A stretch of 64,000 nucleotides of DNA, from the NCBI RefSeq assembly GCF_900187965.1, contig NZ_FZNL01000026.1:1-64000 (forward strand). Direction: 5' to 3'. The notes beneath the pieces are model-generated. The model was not told where the DNA came from. It worked only from the letters and a program-made list of their open reading frames with translations, and did no database searches. Positions 55,038-63,236 of this stretch are shown here, piece by piece. Source of the DNA: Flavobacterium sp. ov086 (GTDB taxonomy: Bacteria > Bacteroidota > Bacteroidia > Flavobacteriales > Flavobacteriaceae). Numbering within the stretch: the first letter of the stretch is position 1; the number at the start of each line of letters is the position of its first letter. A program made the position numbers and the translations under genes.

Positions 55038-55359
55038 GTTATTTGCCACAAAATCGCAAGACATTAAGTTTTTTTACTTAAAGTTTTACTCTAAACATAA
55101 CTAGTAATCAATTATATTTAAAGGTATTATAAGTAAAAACAAAAAACGCTTATTTTTATTGCAACATTGTAACATTACAAATCAGCTAGTAATCTTGAAA
55201 ATATTCCTTGTACTATTAATCCATAAATACTTATTTAAAAGTTGGCATTCCAGGCCTATTTGAAACCCTGTTATCAGATTTCAAAATTTCTTTTCCTTCG
55301 AGAAATTTATTGATTATATTAAACTATTAATATGGATTTTTTGGTTTCTAAAACCAATA
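55038..55359. other. Convergent non-coding gap
   Basis: No gene found in either direction. It contains a weak hairpin AAATTTCT, loop of nine, AGAAATTT (55284-55308) and TTGGTTTCTAAAACCAA (about 55339-55355), either of which could end the minus-strand peptide-export operon. A Zur-like word is discussed among the rejected items. Base composition is as AT-rich as the adjoining operon. Confidence 0.6.
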
Positions 55360-56643
55360 CTATCTTTTAAAAATATTTCTAAATTGATAGAGTAATCTTT
55401 CGATCAGCCTTAAGTCTTCGGTAATAATTTCGGCAGTTCCTGACATCTCCTGCTGGAAAGGGATTATTTTATCATAGGATGTTTCTAACTCTTTAGGCAA
55501 AGCTACATCAATCCACAAACTACCATCTTTATCAGGGGTCAATGAAATGTTCTTGATTTTACCTTTTAACATGCCAAATTGGCTATCTGGGAAATTTGTC
55601 AATCTTATATTAACATCTTGTCCCTCTTTTATTTTTCCAGAGTTCAATGCTGGCGCTTTTAATTTTCCAATATAACCTTTTTCTAAAACAGGACTTATTG
55701 AAAAAATTGTTTCTCCAGCAATAATAGTTTGATTGGCTGTCCAAATTTGCAAAAAGGACACTTTTCCTGTAACAGATGACTTCAATACATATGCTAATTC
55801 CCAATCTTTTATGACCTTTTTCAATTGATAAAAAGCTTGTGTTTTTGCACTTTTTAAATTGACTTCTTCTTTCGTTCCATTAATTTTTGTGCTTTTACTA
55901 TTTCTGGAATTATCGTTCAAAGTAGATTTTAGTTGAGAAATGTTGCTTAACAAACTTCTGTAACTCTTCTCAGCTTGAATATATCCCAATTTCTTGTTCT
56001 CAAAATCCTGAGTTGAAACAATTCCCTTATTAAACAAAGTTTCATATCGATTGAGGTCACTTTTCTGCAATTGCAATTCATTCACATTCAGGGTTTTCTG
56101 CTGTTGCAAAAGACCCAATCTTGCCAAAATCTGAACTGTTTCTACATTTTGAGCGTTTCCCTCAACTTGAAAAGGCTTTAAATCGGCATTTAATTCATTG
56201 GCAATATAGGCGGCTTGAAAAAGAGCATAAGTACTTTCTATGTCTCCCAGCTCGGTATTTTCTAATGCTTTAAAATTAAATCCATTTCCCTGAGAATGAG
56301 ATTTTATTTGGTTTTCTAATAAAAAGACATCTTTATAATTTGCTGAATTTTGTATGATTGCCAAGGGAGTGTTTTGCTTAACAATAGCCTTGTCTTGTAC
56401 CAAAATAGTTTCGATTTTTCCTGAGGTTTTTGCAACTGTTTTTTCAGGTGGAATATAAGTTGTAATTACAATTTGAGTTGATACAATATCAGGGTATTTG
56501 ACTATCCAAGATAATAGCAGCAAAACAAGAACAAAACCCATCAATATAGAGTTTCCCCATCTTAGTATTGAACTGGGAGGTTCAGACAATACATCCCTTA
56601 CTTCTTCACTATATATTTTTAATCCGTCGTTTGATTCTTCCAT
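55360..56643 (-). CDS. HlyD-family membrane fusion protein of a peptide exporter
   Basis: 427-aa adaptor. Short cytoplasmic start (SEEVRDVLSEPP), one TM helix (ILMGFVLVLLLLSWIVKYPD), lipoyl half (KTSGKIETILVQDKAIVKQNTPLAII), a coiled coil of 200 residues, and the second half (SSVTGKVSFLQIWTANQTIIAGETIFSI). Typical of adaptors paired with C39-type ABC exporters in Bacteroidota. It is the last gene of the operon, 40 bases after the exporter. No dedicated TolC is in the cluster, so an outside one must be used. Confidence 0.92.
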   Translation of the reverse strand: MEESNDGLKIYSEEVRDVLSEPPSSILRWGNSILMGFVLVLLLLSWIVKYPDIVSTQIVITTYIPPEKTVAKTSGKIETILVQDKAIVKQNTPLAIIQNSANYKDVFLLENQIKSHSQGNGFNFKALENTELGDIESTYALFQAAYIANELNADLKPFQVEGNAQNVETVQILARLGLLQQQKTLNVNELQLQKSDLNRYETLFNKGIVSTQDFENKKLGYIQAEKSYRSLLSNISQLKSTLNDNSRNSKSTKINGTKEEVNLKSAKTQAFYQLKKVIKDWELAYVLKSSVTGKVSFLQIWTANQTIIAGETIFSISPVLEKGYIGKLKAPALNSGKIKEGQDVNIRLTNFPDSQFGMLKGKIKNISLTPDKDGSLWIDVALPKELETSYDKIIPFQQEMSGTAEIITEDLRLIERLLYQFRNIFKR

Positions 56644-56683
56644 GTTATCTTAAACTTAAAAACGCTAATCTATACTCAAAAAT

Positions 56684-58876
56684 CTAATTCCCTAATTCCA
56701 ATTGATTCTTGACCAATTCATAATATTTCCCTTTTATTTCTGTCAGGTTCTCGTGAGTTCCCTGCTCTACAACTGTTCCATTTTCGAGTACAATAATGTT
56801 GTCGGCATTTTTCACTGTACTTAAACGATGGGCTACAACAATTGCAGTTTTTCCTTTCAAAAAGGCATCAAGGTTTTGCATTATTACTTTTTCGTTATTT
56901 GCATCCAAAGCTGATGTTGCTTCATCAAAAAAAACATAAAAAGGATTTTTATAAACTGCTCTGGCAATCATAAGTCGTTGTTCCTGCCCTCCACTTAAGC
57001 GTATTCCAGATGTGCCTAATTCAGTGTTATATTTATTAGGTAGTTTTTCGATAAAATCTTCTATGTTAGCAACAAAAGCAGCATTATTTAATTTATCTCT
57101 ATCGATAATTTCATTTTGTTCAGATTCGGAGATATTACCGGCAATAGTATCATTAAACATAAAAGTATCTTGCATTACTGCCCCACAATTCAAACGCCAA
57201 TAATCATTATTAATAGTGGTTAAATCTATTGAGCCTACAGTAATATTTCCTTTTGTAGGTTCATGAAATTTCAACAACAGTTTCATTAATGTTGTCTTAC
57301 CGCTACCGCTTGCGCCAACAATCGCTGTTGTTTTCCCTTCGGGAATACTACAATTCAAATTTTTAAGAACAAAGGGAGTAGATTTTCCACCGTATCTATA
57401 CGATAAATCTTTTATTTCAATTGTTTTATTATTTGGTAATTCACTAATTTTATTTGCAGAAACTAAATCCTCATCATCTCTAGTATGTACTTGGGACAAT
57501 CTTTCTAAACTTATTTTTGCATCCTGCCAAGATTGAATAAAAGAGACAAAATTCCCTAATGGTAAATTTAGCTGCCCAACAATGTATTGAATGGTCATCA
57601 TCATACCAATAGTTAATTGACCATCTACTACTGCTTTGGCAGAAAGAAAAGTGATAATAATATTTTTTATCTCATTTATAAAAGTCGCTCCTACAGATTG
57701 ATATTGTGCTAACTTTAATGTACTTAATGAAGTCTTAAAAAGACTAATTTGAGTGTATTCCCACTTCCATCGGTTTTTTCTTTGAGAATTATTGATTTTT
57801 ATCTCTTTGACCCCATTAATTATTTGAATCAAACTAGTTTGACTTTGTGATGTTTCATCAAATCGCTTATAATCTAATTCGGCTCTTTTTTTCAAAAAGA
57901 AGAAAGCCCAACTCAAATAAAGCACAGATGCAACTATAAAAACAAAAAATATTTTCAGGTTATAATATGCTAAAATAAAATTGAAAACGATAAAAGTAAT
58001 TATCGAAAATATCATATTCAAAGTCGAAGAAGAAACAAAGTTTTGAATACGGGTGTGGTCTGCAATTCTTTGTAAATGTTCTCCGGTATTTCTGGTATCA
58101 AAGAAAGAAACTGGCAATTTGAGCATTTTAAACAAAAAATCAGAAACCATTTTAATATTAAATCGACTTGTTACATGAATTAAAATCCATTCTCTGAAGA
58201 TTGCAACAATAGTTTGTGATATTATCAAAACCAATTGAGAAATAAGTATCAAATAAATAAAAGGAACATCACGATTATTTACTCCTATATCTATAACTGA
58301 CTGCATTAAAAAAGGCAATATAAACTGAATAATAGTACCTACCAATAAGCCTATAAACAATTGACGAATTAGTTTTTTATAAGGTCTGAAATATGGAATT
58401 AAAAAAGCGAATCCTTTGCTTTTGACCTTATCTTCATCCAATTTATAAAATTGCGCATTTGGTTCCAACAATAATACAAAACCATTACCATCATCAGTAT
58501 TGGTCCATGCTTTTTTAAAATCCTGATGTGAATAATCTAATAATCCCAAAGCAGGGTCTGCGACAAAAATTTTAGATTTACTGGTTTTATATACTACAAC
58601 AAAATGTTTTTGACGCCAAGGCACAATAAATGGCGTAGGCACTTCATTTATTAAACTTTCTAAATTAATACGCATTCCTAAAGTACGCATTTCAATCACT
58701 TCAGCTGCCTCAGCAATTCCCGCCATAGTAACTCCAATTCTAGTAATACCAGCTTTGTCTCTCAAAAATTCCCTTGAAAACGTTTTGCCATAATGCTTGG
58801 CAATCATACGTAAACAAGTTGGCCCACAATCTCTGTAGTCTAATTGTCTAAAATGTGGGAAAAAATTTTTAACCAT
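56684..58876 (-). CDS. C39-peptidase-containing ABC exporter
   Basis: 730-aa peptidase-containing ABC transporter that cuts after double Gly and exports the peptide. The C39 domain has Gln11, catalytic Cys17 in RDCGPTCLRM, His91 in KHFVVVY and Asp107 in VADPALG, all present. A six-helix TM domain follows, then the ATPase with Walker A AIVGASGSGKTTLMKL, signature LSGGQEQRLMIARA and Walker B FYVFFDEATS. Substrates should be the GG-leader peptides encoded at the start of this operon. It is between the TPR gene and the HlyD gene. Confidence 0.95.
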   Translation of the reverse strand: MVKNFFPHFRQLDYRDCGPTCLRMIAKHYGKTFSREFLRDKAGITRIGVTMAGIAEAAEVIEMRTLGMRINLESLINEVPTPFIVPWRQKHFVVVYKTSKSKIFVADPALGLLDYSHQDFKKAWTNTDDGNGFVLLLEPNAQFYKLDEDKVKSKGFAFLIPYFRPYKKLIRQLFIGLLVGTIIQFILPFLMQSVIDIGVNNRDVPFIYLILISQLVLIISQTIVAIFREWILIHVTSRFNIKMVSDFLFKMLKLPVSFFDTRNTGEHLQRIADHTRIQNFVSSSTLNMIFSIITFIVFNFILAYYNLKIFFVFIVASVLYLSWAFFFLKKRAELDYKRFDETSQSQTSLIQIINGVKEIKINNSQRKNRWKWEYTQISLFKTSLSTLKLAQYQSVGATFINEIKNIIITFLSAKAVVDGQLTIGMMMTIQYIVGQLNLPLGNFVSFIQSWQDAKISLERLSQVHTRDDEDLVSANKISELPNNKTIEIKDLSYRYGGKSTPFVLKNLNCSIPEGKTTAIVGASGSGKTTLMKLLLKFHEPTKGNITVGSIDLTTINNDYWRLNCGAVMQDTFMFNDTIAGNISESEQNEIIDRDKLNNAAFVANIEDFIEKLPNKYNTELGTSGIRLSGGQEQRLMIARAVYKNPFYVFFDEATSALDANNEKVIMQNLDAFLKGKTAIVVAHRLSTVKNADNIIVLENGTVVEQGTHENLTEIKGKYYELVKNQLELGN

Positions 58877-58953
58877 TATTTTTACTCTATTAGCTAATTC
58901 GGAATGCTCTTTTTAATTGACTATTAACCTATTTTAATTATACGATACATTCA

Positions 58954-59745
58954 TTAAAATCCCCATCTTATCTGATACGGATATATTTCATATATAGTAT
59001 TGTCTTCATTTATAGTATACCCAAGTTTAGCATCTTCTCGAGCTGACGTCAATAATGCTTTAATATCTTCTTCTTTACTTCCTAATCTTGCTAAGCATAT
59101 AGCTTTATAATATATTACATCTGAAAAATTAGGATATATAGCTAATGCTTTATCGAATAATACAATTGCTTCATCCCATTTTTTTAATTCATATTTTGCA
59201 ATTCCATAATAAAACAATGCAGTCGGATGTTCCAAACCTTGTCTGTTTTTGAATAAATCATCATTATATTCTTTAAATATTTTTTCTGCTTTTTCATATT
59301 CATTTAATTGTAAATAACATAATCCGATATAAAAACTATACCTATGTTCCATGCTATATCCATTACCAAATTTCTTTATACAATCTTCAAAATCAACAAT
59401 TGACTCTCTATATGTTTTAGCAAAAATGCACTTAATAAAAGCCCTATAAGGTTGCCATTCTAGTGCATCATATTGAACAGCTTTATTAAGATATTGCATT
59501 CCTACATCATACTTTCTAGCTTTAAAATAGGGCATCGCTTTTTGTTGCCATAGATATGCAACGGTACTATCGCTTTTTAACCCGTTATTTAAGCAATTTT
59601 GCCATTCAGACATTTGATAATTATAATTGTACTTTTTTGCACAATTAATTACATATTTCTGAACTATAGAATCTTGCAATTGATTTTGGGCATAGTTAAA
59701 ATTTGAACAAAGAAATAATACAAGAAAAATAATTATTTTTAGCAT
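58954..59745 (-). CDS. Exported TPR protein of the peptide cluster
   Basis: 263-aa protein with signal peptide (MLKIIIFLVLFLCSNFNYAQ) and at least three TPR repeats (DVGMQYLNKAVQYDALEWQPYRA; CYLQLNEYEKAEKIFKEY; YELKKWDEAIVLFDKALAIYPNFSDVIYYKA). It probably sits in the periplasm and binds a partner. It follows the HQTGH-protein gene by 13 bases and precedes the exporter by 77 bases. A scaffold, maturation or immunity role is possible; nothing decides between these. Confidence 0.82.
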   Translation of the reverse strand: MLKIIIFLVLFLCSNFNYAQNQLQDSIVQKYVINCAKKYNYNYQMSEWQNCLNNGLKSDSTVAYLWQQKAMPYFKARKYDVGMQYLNKAVQYDALEWQPYRAFIKCIFAKTYRESIVDFEDCIKKFGNGYSMEHRYSFYIGLCYLQLNEYEKAEKIFKEYNDDLFKNRQGLEHPTALFYYGIAKYELKKWDEAIVLFDKALAIYPNFSDVIYYKAICLARLGSKEEDIKALLTSAREDAKLGYTINEDNTIYEIYPYQIRWGF

Positions 59746-59758
59746 TGGTGATTTGTTT

Positions 59759-60877
59759 CTAATTTAATTCGTTGAAATTTTTGAATGCGAAATTGTAAGT
59801 TTGATTACTGTAATCAAAAACATTTATTATAGCGTCCCATCTTTGAAAAACTTCCATATACTTTTCTTCAATTAAATTATATGTTTCCATTCCTTCTAAT
59901 GTTAGAACGTTCTCAATTCCTTGATAAAAAGTGTTTATTTTTTTGAATCTATCTAAATCTCCAGTACATTTTTTTAAATAGAAACCTATTCGCCCGATAG
60001 CTTCTTTTTTTTGTTTTCCTTTAAACCTATCATTTTTTAAACAATTATCTAAACATAAAAATGTCGTAAAATATGTATAAAGTGCATGAAGGAGTATATA
60101 AATTGTTCTATGATCTTTTAACTTTATAATATCTTCAACGTTTTGTTCATCATCTATTTTAAAAATAGTCTTTCTATTATAAAACAATGTTGTCAAAATA
60201 ATGTGCCCTGTTTGATGAGCAATATCATCTACGAAAAACACTTCATCATAATCATCCTGATAAACATTCAGAAAAGCTATTCCATGAGCTGTTATTGCAG
60301 CAAAAGAGTTCGTTCTGTTTGTATCTGTTTTAAAAAGCAGTATTTTTTGGCAGCAAATTTCAATTAATTTAAAGTGTTCATTTGAATTTTCTTTAATTAA
60401 AGAAATCGCATTTGTTAAATAAATTAGATTGTTTTCTACCAATTCATTATCACAGATTATCTCAGTACTAGGAATTAAATTTCCTGAGAAATCTCTAAAA
60501 ATATTTTGAAGTAAATTAACCGGATACTTCAAGATTTCAATATTAGTATTTTCAATCATACCTATCTCATCAAAAGGCGTTTTTTTTCCTTTCTTAAAGT
60601 ATCCCAATTTTGGAAGATACGCTACACTTGAGTTCTTAAAGGAATGACTGATAATAATCTCCTGCTGTGTTACGAAATATCCTTGCATAATTTCAGTCAA
60701 AAGTTCACTTGGCAATAAGGCTTCACTTTTATAATTAAAATAAGCAAACAATAATGGTTCAAGAAATAACCGATCATCATCAAAATCTATTTTTTCTAAT
60801 AAACCTGGATTTTCTTTATAGATAAGTAATTTTATCGTATTAATAATTTCCATTTGGATCGAGTCAATAATTATCAT
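59759..60877 (-). CDS. Putative peptide-modifying protein resembling HExxH-type 2-oxoglutarate hydroxylases
   Basis: 372-aa soluble protein, not assigned with certainty. His221-Gln-Thr-Gly-His225 in DDIAHQTGHIIL, then about 30 residues later DHRTIYILLHALYTYF with His264. This order (HExxH, then a D-x-R...LLHxxYxF block) resembles what I recall of the aKG-HExxH peptide beta-hydroxylase family associated with RiPPs, but Glu of HExxH is Gln. That could still bind iron with the two His and another ligand, or mean lost activity. A few Cys are present. ATGs at 60877 and 60853 are both possible. Operon position with GG-leader peptides supports a tailoring role. Confidence 0.6.
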   Translation of the reverse strand: MIIIDSIQMEIINTIKLLIYKENPGLLEKIDFDDDRLFLEPLLFAYFNYKSEALLPSELLTEIMQGYFVTQQEIIISHSFKNSSVAYLPKLGYFKKGKKTPFDEIGMIENTNIEILKYPVNLLQNIFRDFSGNLIPSTEIICDNELVENNLIYLTNAISLIKENSNEHFKLIEICCQKILLFKTDTNRTNSFAAITAHGIAFLNVYQDDYDEVFFVDDIAHQTGHIILTTLFYNRKTIFKIDDEQNVEDIIKLKDHRTIYILLHALYTYFTTFLCLDNCLKNDRFKGKQKKEAIGRIGFYLKKCTGDLDRFKKINTFYQGIENVLTLEGMETYNLIEEKYMEVFQRWDAIINVFDYSNQTYNFAFKNFNELN

Positions 60878-60904
60878 TTTTAAGCGGGGTATTAAATATT
60901 AAAA

Positions 60905-61567
60905 TCAATAAATTAAAATATATGAGAATGAATTTAAAAAAACGTGCAACGCAATTGATGCAATAATTCCAAATTTTATTCTTAATAAAATAAAAATAAA
61001 ACCAGCGAAAAATTTGGAAAACAAGTAAGCTATTATAATCACGTTTAATGCACTTATATGATTAAAATTTGTCAAATGAAATATCCCGAAAAACAAACAT
61101 GATAAATAAACCCTCAACAGCATTGAATTATTACTGTCAGACGAAATATTAATTTTATAATCAAACTTTTTGAAAAAGATTATAAATAAAAAGGAAATAA
61201 CAAGTATTTGATATAAAATAATTGGTATAACAAATTTTTCATATAAAATATAAATCAAAAAATAGATAAAAAACAAAACATAATTAAACCTGTTTTTTAA
61301 AATTATTAACCGGAATAAAATTTCTTCTATAATTGGCGATATTATTGCAACTTTAAAAAAAGTAATGTTTTTTGGTATTACTATTTCAGATTCATTAGGA
61401 AAAAAATTCGTTAAGCTTCCAACTATTATTGAAAATAACATCAATACCAATGTCAAAATAAAAAAGTAATAAAATAATAATTTACTAGAGAGTCCAACAT
61501 ACTCAATCGTTTTTGGAGAAAAGAATACGTTTTGAATATCTTTATTTAATAATTTAAACACTGACAT
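60905..61567 (-). CDS. CPBP-family intramembrane metalloprotease
   Basis: 220-aa polytopic membrane protein of the CPBP (Abi/Rce1-like) family. All three motifs are present: Glu81-Glu82-x3-Arg86 (PIIEEILFR), F160-x3-His164 (FFGIFH) and His208-x3-Asn212 (HVFLN). In bacteriocin clusters such proteins serve as self-immunity or maturation proteases. Here it is the first gene after the two precursor genes and the hairpin at 61599-61656. Immunity is the likelier role, but that is inference. Confidence 0.88.
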   Translation of the reverse strand: MSVFKLLNKDIQNVFFSPKTIEYVGLSSKLLFYYFFILTLVLMLFSIIVGSLTNFFPNESEIVIPKNITFFKVAIISPIIEEILFRLIILKNRFNYVLFFIYFLIYILYEKFVIPIILYQILVISFLFIIFFKKFDYKINISSDSNNSMLLRVYLSCLFFGIFHLTNFNHISALNVIIIAYLFSKFFAGFIFILLRIKFGIIASIALHVFLNSFSYILIY

Positions 61568-61598
61568 TTAATTAAAATTAAAAAACAAAAAGTAGTAA

Positions 61599-61656
61599 CC
61601 TATGAAGAAATGAAATCCTTTATTTCAAAAAGTGTAGGTTTTCATAACTTCATAGG
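61599..61656 (-). terminator. Hairpin after the precursor genes (possible attenuator)
   Basis: Arms 61599-61615 (CCTATGAAGAAATGAAA) and 61639-61656, pairing 16 of about 18 positions, loop about 23. On the minus strand it begins 12 bases after the stop of the 54-aa precursor and is followed by a T-rich run (CTTTTTGTTTTTT) before the CPBP start at 61567. This suits a leaky terminator giving more precursor than machinery mRNA. Confidence 0.65.
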
Positions 61657-61667
61657 ATTATTAATTA

Positions 61668-61832
61668 CTAACGTCCAAAACCTGTGTTAAAAAGATAAGT
61701 CCCGATTGCTTCTGCAGCTTGTTCCATTTTACTATGGCAGCCATTGGCGTTTCCACCTTTTATTTCATTTAATAATTCCTCTGAAGCTACTGCTTCTGCT
61801 CTTTCTTTTAAAGCGTCTAAACTTAATTTCAT
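61668..61832 (-). CDS. GG-leader precursor peptide A (54 aa)
   Basis: 54-aa peptide with a leader of 27 residues, MKLSLDALKERAEAVAS then EELLNEIKGG, and a 27-residue core starting NANGCHSKMEQAAEAIG and ending FNTGFGR. The leader matches the Bacteroidota natural-product precursor (GG-leader, TIGR04149-like) pattern and the C39 recognition rule (hydrophobics before GG). The core has one Cys, in the motif ANGCH also present (ANRCH) in peptide B. It lies in the same operon as the C39 exporter. Export and cleavage are predicted; activity is unknown. Confidence 0.85.
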   Translation of the reverse strand: MKLSLDALKERAEAVASEELLNEIKGGNANGCHSKMEQAAEAIGTYLFNTGFGR

Positions 61833-61875
61833 AATTTTTAGTTTTAATGATTGATTTAATAATACAAATAATAGC

Positions 61876-62007
61876 CTAATTCATAATAGTGACTGTAATC
61901 TCAAGAGTGTGACATCTATTTGCCGTACCTCCTGAAATTTGCCTTAATGTTTCATCAGAAGTAATAACTTCTGCTCTATCTTTTAAATCATCTAAGCTTA
62001 ATTTCAT
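61876..62007 (-). CDS. GG-leader precursor peptide B (43 aa)
   Basis: 43-aa peptide: leader MKLSLDDLKDRAEVITS then DETLRQISGG (27 residues) and a short core TANRCHTLEITVTIMN. The leader matches that of peptide A in length and most positions of its first 13 residues; the cores differ except for ANxCH directly after the cleavage site. It is the first gene of the operon, 43 bases before peptide A. Either a two-peptide product or a diversified pair is possible. The core is Cys-poor, so lanthionine chemistry is unlikely. Confidence 0.82.
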   Translation of the reverse strand: MKLSLDDLKDRAEVITSDETLRQISGGTANRCHTLEITVTIMN

Positions 62008-62142
62008 ATTAATTTTTTTTAATTAAACAATATTTATAAATTTTATACTTCTCTCACTGACATTGTACTACGTCGACTTAGCAATTATCATAAAAAAGTA
62101 AGATATTTCGTCAAACTTACAATGGAAACAAAACTATCCTTA

Positions 62143-62156
62143 TGCATATCTATGCA
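62143..62156. promoter_or_regulatory. TGCATA-TC-TATGCA palindrome in the divergent gap
   Basis: Perfect 6-2-6 inverted repeat between the precursor operon and the XRE gene, 136 bases upstream of peptide B and 147 bases before the regulator. A related half-site pair TGCATA ... CGCATA follows at about 62165-62187. It is a candidate site for the XRE regulator. TAAGTTTG on the minus strand (about 62114-62121) may be a -7 box for the operon. Confidence 0.5.
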
Positions 62157-62303
62157 AATTTGAGTGCATAATTATTTCTATCGCATAAATAACAAAATTC
62201 CACAAGGAAAAAAGTAAAGCATTAATCCAAAAACAATAAAGTAAGTTTTTTAGTTGTTTTCTTTGTGTTATTTAATTAACATTGTAAGAAAATAAATCTA
62301 ATT

Positions 62304-62633
62304 ATGAGTAAAATAAAACTTATACAGACAAGATTGGCAAAGGGTCTATCTCAAGAGGAAATAGCAGATTTAATTGGTATGTCCCAATCAAATTATAGCC
62401 GTAGAGAAAGTGGACGTACAAATATAACAGAAATAGAATGGCAAAGAATCGCCAAAGAATTAGGGGTAGAAAAAGAAATCATTTTCGAACCTGAAGAACA
62501 AAATAAAGAAAAAAGGGATGAAATAAATATGCTTTATTTTAACATCCCTGATTTTGTTATGCAGCATATTGAGCTACTAAAAAAAGAAAACAAGAAATTA
62601 AAGGAGCAATTAAAAAAATTAAAAAATCTTTAG
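62304..62633 (+). CDS. XRE-family HTH regulator
   Basis: 109-aa protein. HTH_3 domain at residues 3-60 (LIQTRLAKGLSQEEIADLIGMSQSNYSRRESGRTNI) and a C-terminal Lys/Glu-rich coiled coil (HIELLKKENKKLKEQLKKLKNL) likely for dimers. It is divergent from the peptide operon, with a TGCATA palindrome in between, so it may control it. It ends directly next to the ElaA-like gene (convergent, no gap). Confidence 0.88.
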   Translation: MSKIKLIQTRLAKGLSQEEIADLIGMSQSNYSRRESGRTNITEIEWQRIAKELGVEKEIIFEPEEQNKEKRDEINMLYFNIPDFVMQHIELLKKENKKLKEQLKKLKNL

Positions 62634-63080
62634 TTACCCTCTCACCATTTCAATATGCTCTATATCATCTTCAAGATACATTTCGCTTGATTGAACAAAC
62701 CCGTGACTTTCGTAGAATTTCTTCAAATATAATTGTGCTCCAATCGTGATTTGATCCTTATTGAAATGTGTTTTTATTCCGGCAATTGCTTCACGCATTA
62801 AATCGTGTCCCCATTTTTTATCGCGATAATTGGCATCAACTACTACCCGACCAATTGAACTATTATCAAAACTAATTCCGGCATCAAATAAACGTGAATA
62901 CGCGACGATTTTACCATCATATTCTCCTATTAGATGCAATGCTTTCTTGTCTTTGCCGTCAAGATCTAAATAAACGCAATTTTGCTCCAATACAAAGATC
63001 TCACTTCTTAGTTTAAGCAAATCATATAACTCATGAACCGTTAGTGCTTCAAACGGCTTTATTTTCCATTTTAATTCCAT
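62634..63080 (-). CDS. ElaA-like GNAT acetyltransferase
   Basis: 148-aa GNAT protein of the ElaA family: WKIKPFEALTVHELYDLLKLRSEIFVLEQNCVYLDLDGKD at the start, IGRVVVDANYRDKKWGHDLM as acetyl-CoA region, and FYESHGFVQSSEMYLEDDIEHIEM at the end. Substrate unknown. Its stop is contiguous with the XRE gene's stop. Normal length; unrelated to the peptide cluster as far as seen. Confidence 0.9.
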   Translation of the reverse strand: MELKWKIKPFEALTVHELYDLLKLRSEIFVLEQNCVYLDLDGKDKKALHLIGEYDGKIVAYSRLFDAGISFDNSSIGRVVVDANYRDKKWGHDLMREAIAGIKTHFNKDQITIGAQLYLKKFYESHGFVQSSEMYLEDDIEHIEMVRG

Positions 63081-63236
63081 TATTCCCTATTGTTGACATT
63101 GAAGCGCCTAAATTAATTCAAAAAAACAGAATTAAACGAAGATTTCCCGGATATAAACAAAAAAACCCGACTTCGAGAATAGTCAGGTTCTTTGTTTTTG
63201 CTTGAAAGTTTAATTCTAAAGTATTAAATCGTGTGC

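Noticed and set aside
55160..55174. TGCAACATTGTAACA, similar to the Fur/Zur-type 7-1-7 operators at 19020-19070
   Set aside because: Symmetry is weaker (5 of 7) and it lies in a convergent gap with no start codon nearby, so a regulatory role has no target.
55360..61567. Lanthipeptide or radical-SAM peptide cluster
   Set aside because: No LanB/C/M, radical SAM (CxxxCxxC), YcaO or ATP-grasp protein is encoded, and the cores hold a single Cys each.
62008..62303. A possible third GG-leader precursor upstream of peptide B
   Set aside because: Both strands were read for MKLSLD-like starts and GG ends; none was found, and the frames are interrupted by stops.
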